This document shows, in pieces, positions 54,577-64,000 of a DNA stretch of 64,000 bases. A model generated the notes under the pieces. The model was given only the letters and a program-made list of their open reading frames with translations, was not told where the DNA came from and ran no database searches. How positions within the stretch are numbered: position 1 is the first letter of the stretch; the number at the start of each line of letters is the position of its first letter. The position numbers and the translations under genes are program-made. Source of the DNA: Marsupella aquatica. Lineage: Eukaryota > Marchantiophyta. Location of the stretch: assembly GCA_973895155.1 (NCBI GenBank), contig OZ316898.1, positions 12,834,001 to 12,898,000 of the forward strand, given 5' to 3'.

Positions 54577-56121
54577 TCAATCACGAAGGTCACTGAACGC
54601 AAGTATGAGAAGGTAGACTCCCATATAAATTAACAAGAAGAACAAAGCCACTGGCCTTCCGTCTCCATATCTTTCCCGTATCAATTCCTCGTGCGTAATC
54701 ACGGGAATGACGTACGTCTGGCTCCTTTCGCTGTCGCTTCTCTGTGGCAGGCTACTTGACTGGCCGGATTGACGGCCAATGGTACCGAGGATTACGTTTA
54801 GCTCATGTCGACATTGTGTGTCCTCAGGTGCCCATTGCAGAACGTTGTTTAGCATGTCGACGACAACCTGAACCTCACGTGGATGATGACGCAGATGCTG
54901 CAGGGCCCTCGCTCGGTATCCTCGCCGTCTGGAAAGAAATTTCCCTTCCTGTTCTGGAAAAGTTGAAAACAACCAGGATCTCACATCGACATCGTCAACT
55001 GCAATAGAAAACGGTCTGCGAGTGAACGGAGATATGGTCATTCTGTTGTCAATGACAGTCCACCTATCATAGGTTCTGCCATCATTACACTTCACTGGAT
55101 CGCACATAGTCTCGAATGTGATTGGGTCTTCAGCACGGTCTTCAGACCACCGATGAGCTGCAGATATTAAGTAAGCACACAAGCCGTGAGCACTTCAAGA
55201 ACAACCGACGCTGGAACACACTTGAGATGTAGAATCTCTCCTCATAATCCATTTATCCACTCATAAAGGTGCATGTGAATATAGGGGACTTCCACTCTAA
55301 AATTAGGATAATGAAAGTGAGGTGTGTTTCATTAAGCCTCGACGTACAAAAATCAGAGACACTGTATGTATATATCATGCAGTTTGGAGAATGATGCAAT
55401 TTGGAGAATCTACCTTGTGGTGGTCGGTAACTACTATGAACAAACCGAAGGACAGCTTGTATTGTCACCACTGCAACCTTTAGTCGCTGCCTCTGTAAGG
55501 GACACAGGCCAAGGCCGAGTTGTTACACTCGATGCAAAGTACAAGCATGTTAGCTGCATCCAGAAAAGCGAAATATAAAAGAATGCGAGGGAATGAAATC
55601 CCAGCTGCAGGAAATTGTGACTGGGTGCAGTACGTCCAGCATTCCATTCAATCATATTAGCCGCATTCAAGGCATTTCTAGTAAACACGAGCTCCAATGC
55701 AACTAGAAAGGAATTGCATGAGGAGCGGAAGACGCATGTAGACTGCAAAATCTCTTGACGAGGTCGGAGGGCAAGTACAGCCAGTGAAACAAGTACTCTG
55801 AATGGGATTATATCATTCTCAGTACTCTCAAGGGCTGTAATGATCCAACACCTGAGTACTGATGGACACATCCTTCCTGCTCTGGACTTGATCACTGGCC
55901 CACGCTCTGAGAGCATGCTCTTCATCCGAGAGAGAATTCATTGGTTGAGGTCTGATCAGGACCGGTAATTTTGTCCCGTGCAGAGTACGCACCCCTAGCT
56001 TCCTCGGTTGTTGATGAGACTCCACGTTGTTCATGGTAAAGCTTGTTGAAGTGTGAAACCAATCGACTCGGCATAGATAATGAGAAGAGCCTGCAAATGC
56101 GTCGTCCAACTGCCATGGCAA
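54577..56121 (-). CDS. U-box protein with C-terminal transmembrane anchor; 5' exons uncertain
   Basis: The last exon (54,577-55,157) encodes a U-box: EDPITFETMCDPVKCNDGRT, YDRWTVIDN, SPFTRRPFS, then VRSWLFSTFPEQEGKF. U-boxes bind E2 enzymes in ubiquitin ligation. A linker with helical sequence follows. The final 25 residues (ALFFLLIYMGVYLLILAFSDLRD) form a transmembrane tail, so the ligase would be tail-anchored to a membrane. The preceding exon, 55,414-55,492 (RQRLKVAVVTIQAVLRFVHSSYRPPQ), joins in frame (CAA G + CT). Earlier exons are likely in 55,560-56,121: SDEEHALRAWASDQVQSRK, and ALELVFTRNALNAANMIEW, but phases did not all agree, so the start (candidate ATG 56,121) is not certain. AT-rich TATATAAT sequences near 56,215-56,245 may be promoter. 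Confidence 0.65.
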
Positions 56122-57055
56122 TCAAGCGTTTATATACCAGCGGGTTGCTTGCCAGGCGCACCCCGCTCGACACCGATCTCCGCGACACACGGAAGGCTAA
56201 TCAATTAAAATTAAAAAATATATATAATTAAATAATATATAAATAATTTCAGTGAAATGAAATGCCGTGACGGAAAGGGTCGGTCACAACGGCGCAAAAA
56301 AAGGTGGGCGGAATGTATGTATAGGATTTCAGTGAATGGTCATGATTGCTTCCTGCCCAGATTGCATTTCATAAACAAAGGGCCCAGTAATATTATGATA
56401 TTGGTGTTTAATGACTTTAATAACCCCAATCTCTTGAGGAGTGGTGAGAAGGGAACTACAGTAAGATTGAAGTTGGAAAAATAGAAAAAAAGGGAATTTC
56501 TTCTGTCATTGGAAGGGAGGCGAAGGAAGTAGGGAGGTCAATTAAAATAGAGTATGGGTTTGGCCAATCTCGATGGCCTATTAGATAGGCCTACAGTAGA
56601 TATCAAACCGAGGGAATCAGAAATTCAAATCAACAAAACAGCGTCCCAAGTACTTTACCTGATCTCCAGATCTTTAGATTCACCAAGGAAGCGTTATAAA
56701 CCAGAAATTCGAATAATCCCAAACACTTTCCAAAATAATAGGGGCTCTAAACTTAAGGCAAGATAGTTATCTCCAGTTAAGATGTGGCGCGACTGTCCGC
56801 ACAGTGGACAGCTAACCATGGTGACTAGGCGTACTCGAATAAATACGTGAGATTCAACTCCGAGTAAATTACCGACCGTCGATCCAACGTATCGGCGGCA
56901 CAGAGTTTTTCCTCTGGATTTTGTGAGGACGTACAGCCTCAGCTTCTTGGGCCATGACTTGATGTCAGAATGTGCCAAACTATATAAAATTAAATAATGT
57001 TTACGTACTTCCATGAGATATTGAGATGGAGAGGTCCCAGCACCACTAGGTTGGT
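56122..57055. other. Intergenic DNA upstream of the U-box gene
   Basis: Contains the presumed U-box promoter. No gene, RNA or repeat recognised in the remainder. Confidence 0.4.
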
Positions 57056-57655
57056 CACATCCTAGTCACATAACACAACCAATCACAAACACTAAAGATT
57101 TTAGTAATCACAAACACTAAAGATTTTAGTGTTGATAGTAACAAAACACAACCAATACAAACACTAAAGATTTTAGTGTTGATAGTAACAAAAGTGCACA
57201 TTCATGTTTGTGGCATATAATATGCTCATCCTGGACTTCATTTTTTTGGTTTTTTAGTGATATAGACATATAATATGCCCGTCCTGGATTTCATTTTTTT
57301 GGTTTTTTAGTGATATACAGGTGTTCTAACATCAACACAACCAATCACAAACACGAAAGATTTTAGTGTTGATAGTAACAAAAGTGCACATTCATGTTTG
57401 TGGCATATATATGCTCATCCTGGACTTCATTTTTTGTTTTTTAGTGATATACGCATATAGTATGGTCATCCTGGACTTCATTTTTTGTTTTTTAGTGATA
57501 TACAGGTGTTCTAACATCAACACAACCAATCACAAACACCAAAGATTTTATTGTTGATAGTAACAAAAGTGCACATTCATGTTTGTGGCATATAATATGC
57601 TCATCCTGGACTTCATTTTTTGTTTTTTAGTGATATACAGGTGTTCTAACTAAAA
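57056..57655. repeat. Higher-order minisatellite with palindromic core, three main units
   Basis: Block A (ACACAACCAATCACAAACAC, then AAAGATTTTAGTGTTGATAG, ending TTCATGTTTGTGGCATAT) alternates with block B (TGCTCATCCTGGACTTCATT, then TTTTTTAGTGATATA). The order is A-B-B, A-B-B, A-B, starting near 57,130, 57,334 and 57,514, after shorter partial A copies from 57,060. AACACTAAA-GAT-TTTAGTGTT in block A is a perfect 9-bp-arm palindrome in the first copies and is decayed in later ones. Confidence 0.85.
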
Positions 57656-58067
57656 TATAAATAGGACATTGACTAGGAAGACGTATAGTCTATGATATTG
57701 AAACTTGTGCACATAAGGTACAAAAATTAAAATACACATGTAAAGAAAAATAATGATGAACAGGAAAGTTTAAGTTTATGGTATTGGGATGTGCACATAA
57801 TGTACATGAGTAGAGATACTTATGTACTTACTTTAGGTAATTAATGACATCCAAAATAATTAAAACCATAAATTTAGGACACAAAACCTTGAGTATGACT
57901 TAAAGACATAAGTTGTGCACATTATTTAGATCATTTTTTCAATTCAACAAGCTTTCCAGATTTTGCTAAATCTTAAAATATAGCAAAGATTTAAAAAAAT
58001 TAGAGGGGCGCCAGAATAAATTTTGATACTTCATGTCTCAATAAGTTTCCCTGCCAAGGCAAAACGT
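57656..58067. other. AT-rich spacer
   Basis: No feature supported. Confidence 0.4.
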
Positions 58068-58238
58068 CGATTGCAAGACTCACAAAAAGTCGGCTGCAAA
58101 ACTCACCAAAAGCGGCTACAAAACTCACCAAAAGTCGGCTGCAAAACTCACCAACAGATTTGTCTGAGAATGTTCCGAACACCAAAAGTCGGCTGCAAAA
58201 CTCACCAACAGATTTGTCTGAGAATGTTCCGAATGTAG
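58068..58238. repeat. Nested tandem repeat, 23-bp and about 57-bp units
   Basis: AAAAGTCGGCTGCAAAACTC with variants occurs four to five times at about 21-23-bp spacing. The last copies are embedded in a larger duplicated unit ending CAACAGATTTGTCTGAGAAT + GTTCCGAA (at about 58,150 and 58,208). Confidence 0.88.
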
Positions 58239-58704
58239 AGATACCAACGCGGACGGACCATTCGACTTTATGGGCGGCTGATTGGCCGTCAGGTCTAGAC
58301 TCGATCCGTCGAAGGTTTTTCTGAAAATATTCCGAGGAAGACAATTCATCAAACAGGGAAGGTACTCTAGACCAAAGTAATAGGGAGTTGAAGGGGAAGC
58401 TGTTTGTAGAGCTTAACTTACTAGCGAGCGAAAGACTGCCCGACCGAGGGACTCCCACGTCGGTGCTTGAATAGCATTCCGATAGAGGGTGTCGTGCTAA
58501 CTTCCAATCCAATAGTATCCACGTGAACCCCCGTGAAGGCCCACAGCTCTGTTCTCGGTATGGGAACCATTTTACGTACATATATATATCACTTTGAGTC
58601 GAAAACACTAACCACGGTGGCACCTCAGATCCGGGTGGGAGACGAGAGCATACACAAAACAAAACTCTTGAGCGAACAACCCAGACAACCGGTTGAATTT
58701 CTCA
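58239..58704. other. Spacer, no supported gene
   Basis: A 220-residue minus-strand ORF (58,000-58,662) crosses this stretch and the adjacent repeat. It has no family motif and its C-terminal part is repeat translation; it is not called as a gene. Confidence 0.35.
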
Positions 58705-58705
58705 G

Positions 58706-58893
58706 AAGTTTTGTACGGTATCCATGGCTCTATAGCTCAACACCATCGACTCTGACTTGTCTACTAGAAACAAAAGTGTGCGAAATCGGTGTCCAACCTA
58801 CTTTTTGATTTGTCTCTGTCATACGTTTTGTACGGTATCCATGGGGCCCAAAGGTCAACAGAATCGACCCAGTCTAGAAACGAAAGTGTGCGG
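58706..58893. repeat. Diverged duplication of about 110 bp
   Basis: GTTTTGTACGGTATCCATGG occurs near 58,711 and 58,824. Both are followed by GGTCAACA/GCTCAACA, ATCGAC, CTAGAAACRAAAGTGTGCGR. Confidence 0.75.
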
Positions 58894-59118
58894 AATTTGC
58901 AGCTAGTATCCGGTCAATCACCCACGGGGTCTCAATAATATAAAGGACTGTTTGAGTACCTACAACTGGGAAGATTATTTTACAATTACGTACTGTCAAG
59001 CTGTGCAATTTAGAGTGCATTCCGTGACAAAGTGGTGTTTTTGCTGATACTTCACCAAGGAAATCATAGTAATATATGGGATTACATGGCCGGGCCTGCA
59101 GTGAATTCTGTGTCGATC

Positions 59119-59148
59119 ACATGTATAAGCGAATTCACTTATACATGT
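59119..59148. repeat. 30-bp near-perfect palindrome
   Basis: ACATGTATAAGCGAATTC followed by ACTTATACATGT reads almost the same on both strands; only one symmetrical pair (59,130 C and 59,137 A) breaks the symmetry. The centre is GAATTC, so there is no loop. Confidence 0.85.
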
Positions 59149-59535
59149 TACACGTATGCATGGTGGACTCTGAGGGGCGGCGGGACTGTAATTGTTAGAT
59201 CTTCCCATTTGTAGGTCCAGACGTAAACAGTCTTGTCCATTATTCAGACCATGCGTATCAATCATATCGCCTCCCAATCATGTAATTGCCAAGTTAGAGC
59301 CTCAAGTGATACAAAGATTTTGCAACTCGTTCGGTGCACTTTCCTGACTTATCAGGAATTGCATCACGATTAGTTCTGGGTTTGACGCAACAAAAAGGAA
59401 AATTTCTGGAAGAATTTTGATTTTCAAGGATATTGAATTGTATCGAACCTGTCTTAAGGTGGGGAGAATCTCAACGTTATTTATGGCACAAAATTGGGCA
59501 GTTTCGAAACCCTAAACTTTTCTGCTGAGATTTCG

Positions 59536-59790
59536 ACTCTGTTCTGTTTCTCCCATGAAGCGGTGGCAATTTTCCTCAAAAGTGTAACATGAGCTCGGGT
59601 TGTACTCAATTTCATCAGTTGAGACCGTTGAGCAATAAAGAAAGAAGTCCTACTCAAATGCCACATCTTCCTTAACATTTGAACGACGAGGTGCGCCTTT
59701 TGTAGTTCTGCTCCAGATATCTTTGATAAAAAGCATTCCCATAAGTTCGAAAAACAATCTAGTCTGTTCTCCCATGAAGCGGTGGCAGAA
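59536..59790. repeat. Direct repeat flanking about 200 bp
   Basis: TCCCATGAAGCGGTGGCA occurs at about 59,551 and 59,770, each preceded by TGTTCT. The minus-strand ORF 59,481-59,870 contains both as ATASWE; it has no recognisable family. Confidence 0.75.
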
Positions 59791-62700
59791 ACTTGGTGGA
59801 ATCTCTTTGACGGACTTATGCTCTCTATACAGAAATCCCCATGAGCGTACTTCATAGAAGCATTACCCAAGAAAGATCATGGCGATGGTTGGTTTTTGTC
59901 TTCTCGACAGGGGGAATTATCATTTTTATCGATTAAATGAGGTCCTTGACAGAGGAGTAAACGAAAATTTGTGGTTGGGCACCAATTGTTGCAATAAAGT
60001 TCCTTGAGTCTTGTTTGGATTGGAAATTTCAGAGTAATTGAGAGCTTAGGTTCAGTCTCTAAACAGGGACCATATACTGAGTGGAATGATCAACACAGAA
60101 TCTGCATCTAAAGGAAAGGTGCAGAACTTTCCAACAAGGTCTCACTGGCATAAGGTTTATGAAGATTATGTGAAGAAATAATTGAGAGATCATGCATGCA
60201 CGGCAGAGGAGATTCTGGGCCCCCCTGAGACTGAAAGACCATCATAGAGACAAACCTAGGATAGTCTGAAATAAAATATCAATTTGGAGTCAACAGGGGT
60301 GAGTGATCTGAAGGATGCTCTGACAGTAATTGTGCAACCAGAGACTGTGCTTGATGAGATTCTAGCCAGTGATTGGCATCAACAAAGTAGTATGATCTAG
60401 ATGAGAGACAATTGGAAGGAGAAAGGACCTTCAGCTTTGATCAGGCGATTCTCTACTGGCAACTGGTGGGAGTGGCTCACAATATTAAGGCAAGAAGATT
60501 ATTGGAGAGCAGAAGCCTAGGAAGACACGCCAAGAAACTCAAAAGTCTGGCTGCAGCTATGCGCCACAGAAGATAGTAGATAGCATGGAGAAAACAGTAT
60601 TAGCCGGGAGTGAGGAGTATCTGTTTCAAAATGTTTGAGCCAATACCATTGCACTAGCTTTTAAGAGTGACTGAGGAGAGTGCAAATACTGTAGTAGTGA
60701 GTATAATTTTCACTTGCACTCCCTGGCTGTTAAACTCCAAGGGCACCCCCTGCTGCCTGGTATAGTTGCAATTCCCAAGCCTTTTCATTGGCTCTCAAGT
60801 CACTCCTACACTCTGCATACTGTGTACATTTTGGAATACATTATAATTAGGCCCCAGCCAGGGGGTGTCAAAGGGGGTGATCGTACTCCCTACCCCAGCC
60901 CATGGAACCCAGCTCTTAGAAAAGTCCAGACCAGATCCCTCTGGCACTTACTTGTTCTGCTGGAGTGTTAGGTCAGCGGTTTGAAGATGGACCCATGCAT
61001 GTTAGCAACTGAAGAGGGAGGCTGTTAACCACATGAGTTACCAGTCAATGAAATTAGTAAAGCTCAGCTGCCTTGTTGAACTTGAAAATCAATTTTGTGG
61101 TCGCCAAAGTGAAAAAATCACACTTGGCTTACTCACTGAGCTCTTTGCTGACCTCACTGAGCTCTTTGCTAATCTTGCTGAGTAGTAAAGTTTCACATGG
61201 CTGCATGCGTGTGACTAATGGGTGGGACTGATAACAGATACCCACAATTGATAAGTGATCCATGGGGTTACATTAATACTGACTCCTTAACAGGGACGCA
61301 TGATACCCATGATATGGACTACCAAAATTGTCCACCATCTGGACCTCCAGCCTCTCGACACAGACTAATGACATCGTCCTGAGAGTAAAGTTGTCAATTA
61401 CGTGTACGTCGAGGTGCTAAACATTATACCTTTCCGCACGATGAGCTACAAGGCAAGGATGAATGATCAACAGATTATTCATCTGCGCGCTGACTCATCA
61501 TTCAGCATTATGACTTTTGAGGTCGGATCTCAAATGTAAGTTCCAGAGAAGAATACAAAAAGGTCTCCAGAAAAGATTATCTCAACATTCAGCTGAGGGC
61601 AGCAGGCTAGGAATCTAATGTTTGTGAAGTCAGTCACTGCATGGTTTGCCACTAGCAAAATATTTCCCCTATCAGTTGGCCTATCGCTCTAGACTGATTC
61701 CACCGTTTTCTGCCTATCCAACGTTAGCGTGATCGAGTCTCCGGGCGGTCAGGTCGGATCAAGATCCTTCTAGAGTTTGGATCCTCTCTTCCTGTATTGG
61801 TTGACACTCTCATGAAAGAATCTGTAAGTACGTGGCCACAGAGCAGACGGGTCAAACTTTCCGGACACACAAATTGAGTGTTCGCTAGATCGATGATGAA
61901 TGTCAAGATATATGTCTTGCCTGAAATTGAATCTGGGGCGTCCGAGAATCCAACTTTCAGACCAATGGATAGCTTGTTCCCAGGATCGGACATGCCTCGT
62001 CTTACCTCGCAGCTCACTCCATCAGAGAAGATGCTCTCGCACGTTAGGTAGGTGAATCTGGTAAATACCACACTAGTCTACGGACTACTAGACTGTCTGA
62101 GGGATGGAGCTCCAAGATCCGCATGACTGGTGCAAGTCCATGTCCATGTTCCCGGCCAGTTCATGGGACTACCTTGTCCACCTTCAGCTCCTATGAAGAT
62201 TAGCCAGGAGGTAAGAGTTCTTAAAGCATAACTACAGTTTGAGGTACATTAGATCAGCCTGTGCATCACAAGCATCTGCGAGCTAAAAATAAGAAGTGAT
62301 ATCCTGGAGGTCCACAGATTTGAGCAGCCATTTTCGTGTGGAAAGAGCGGATTCCATGGCAATTCGGAAAATCTGCACTTCGTTTGGCTCATAGTTTTAG
62401 CACTTCACCGCGCTAGCTCCCAAGTCGATCAGCTCCCATCAGCTGGTGTAAGCCAAAAAGAGTAGAACAAGCAAACAATGCTAGATATGGAGTTGGGCCC
62501 TGACCACCGTGGAGAGGGGCCTACACATACAACCGGACCCTGCAGTGGATCGGGACTTCGACGAATATATATCTTTGGATCCCAGGCCACTAGTTGGAGA
62601 GAGCGTACGATCGATGCCTGGGATCTACATTTTGAAATTAAATTAAAACCTCGATCGCCAATTAAGCAACTACGATTGGGCATGTCGAGCCCCGGCACGA

Positions 62701-64000
62701 GCTCCATCCTAGCCTGGACTTCATGATCAGGGGCAACTCTCGGAAGTCATTGAACGCTCAAAGCATTGAGCTTGGAGCTCACCTCCGGTCGTCCAGAGCC
62801 AAAATTGAACGCTCCAAAACTTTGTCCGGGTAGCACTTATCATGGACGCTCTGGCGTCGTTGGGACACCTAACTAACGCGCTGCAGCGGTCCTACCAAAT
62901 CATGCGAAAAGTGGGGCAGCTAGACTGCATGGGAGGATCTGTCCTTGACATGCATGCAGCCCTGACAACGTCGATCGATCGATGCCCAGCCATCGCTCAT
63001 GATTGATACGACGAAGATAACGACTGTAGCAGTCAGACATGTTGAGGTTGCTCGATCGATCAGTTAGTCCTTCTTATGCAGAATTGGGAACTTTTTCACT
63101 TTTTTATCAAGTTTCGTCAAAATCGCACCACTACTAGATAACACGATCATCGCTTTACGGCACTGTTTTTGATTCGATTAGACTAAAACACTCTGCCAGA
63201 CGTTTTTCTGATAATGCATTCGGATCTGCAGGTGTTGGAATTTTGCGAATTTCCTTGTGTATATAAGCTACCAAGTGTATTTTCTCACGACGTACTATCT
63301 TGAGACCTGATCCCCCTTCTCCTTGATTTACGGGAGTCTCTCGCTCCATGTATTCACTGTGATCACTTTGTGCGGTAGTGGTACGCTCATTTCACCACTG
63401 TTGATCTCGTTGGACCACCCTTCAGACCATTGATTCATCCCTGCCAGTGCGGCCTCCTGGCCTTGTATTTATGTACGTGGGCTCCCCCGCAAGGTCCCCA
63501 TTCAATCAACTGTGACAATCAGTACAAACCGTCGTAACTACTACCTACAGTACCGTTCACTAGCTTTGGCAGGCACACAGAAGGTTGATCTGGAGCTCAA
63601 TAATAATGCTAATTTGGATGATAATGTGAACGTCAGAATGCAGGTCACCTCTCGACGAAATCATGGTGAGACTTCTGGTTTAATCACCTGGTGAACAGCA
63701 CAGGCTCCGTTGAAATTATTGAGGTGCAGAATTGGCGTAATAATTATTTAGACTGTATAATTCTGCGGAGACTGGGCGGGAAGACTGTTGTCTGGTACGT
63801 AGTCAACACTACCGGCATCAATTCAATTACCAACAAGCAGATTTGGTAGGGGATGCTACTGCCCTAAACTAGGCCGTCCTGAATCGAAATGATTGTCGGA
63901 TTCTAATATTATTCCTGGATAATCTTGAGAAACACCGAAGAAGCACCAATTACTTAATCCCTTGCAATGGTTATTCTCGATCGAGGTCCCACAGAAGTTT

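Larger units (their letters stand above)
58894..64000. other. Gene-poor right end of the window
   Basis: About 5 kb without a gene I can support on either strand. It contains a 30-bp palindrome and a direct repeat (listed separately). Near 63,460-63,700 a TATTTATG sequence precedes an open stretch, which might be the 5' end of a gene continuing beyond the window, but no motif supports it. Confidence 0.35.

Noticed and set aside
58000-58662. 220-residue minus-strand ORF
   Set aside because: Its C-terminal third is translation of the 23-bp tandem repeat and the rest shows no family motif or splice context.
59481-59870. 129-residue minus-strand ORF
   Set aside because: No recognisable domain; contains a direct repeat; no promoter or neighbouring exons seen.
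63512-63694. 60-residue open stretch at the right edge as a first exon
   Set aside because: Starts with GTG, carries no motif and no clear splice donor; the window ends before it could be tested.

Overview
The window is nuclear DNA from a land plant that keeps flagellated sperm, most likely a bryophyte (liverwort or moss), with lycophyte or fern less likely. The evidence is spliced genes with GT-AG introns, plant-specific genes (a NARA5-like plastid pfkB kinase, Tnp2-type CACTA transposase, plant mobile domain, Ty1/copia elements primed by initiator tRNA-Met), and a gene for an axonemal inner-arm dynein intermediate chain (WDR63/IC140 type), which seed plants with non-motile sperm lack. Species cannot be fixed from sequence alone.

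Layout. 1-15,932: one side of a very large CACTA (En/Spm) DNA transposon, cut by the left window edge. Its right terminus is visible as a CACTAGTAGAAA end at 15,932, with a subterminal cluster of seven TGACTA motifs. All recognisable genes in it lie on the minus strand: a broken Tnp2 transposase, then an F-box-like ORF, a two-BRCT protein, an EDM2-like triple zinc-finger (PHD) protein, a Cys-rich ORF and an 1,113-residue plant-mobile-domain/coiled-coil protein. The element has landed inside a copia reverse transcriptase gene, whose reading frame resumes exactly at 15,934 and runs to a 3' LTR ending near 17,703. 17,704-24,136: intergenic DNA rich in tandem repeats, with one single-exon LRR gene and a decayed duplicate fragment of it.

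24,137-33,021: two intact housekeeping genes on the minus strand whose exons I could join in frame: eIF3m (10 exons, 410 aa) and a NARA5-like chloroplast pfkB kinase (5 exons, 502 aa). 36,359-40,658: a complete-length but dead copia element on the minus strand, with two LTRs about 96% identical, a PBS, a near-perfect target duplication, frameshifted pol, and a peculiar array of hairpin modules where gag should be.

42,733-49,084: WDR63/IC140 dynein intermediate chain gene (minus, at least 13 exons). 51,366-53,636: a three-exon secreted transglutaminase-like protein (334 aa, plus) with an intact Cys-His-Asp triad and a bacterial flavour. 54,577-~56,121: a U-box protein with a C-terminal membrane anchor (minus). 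57,000-64,000: gene-poor DNA with minisatellites, duplications and a 30-bp palindrome.

The most unusual object is the left-hand CACTA element. Two of its passenger genes belong to families (EDM2-type PHD, plant mobile domain/MAIN) that act in plant transposon silencing, which suggests, as inference only, a transposon carrying its own chromatin-interaction genes.
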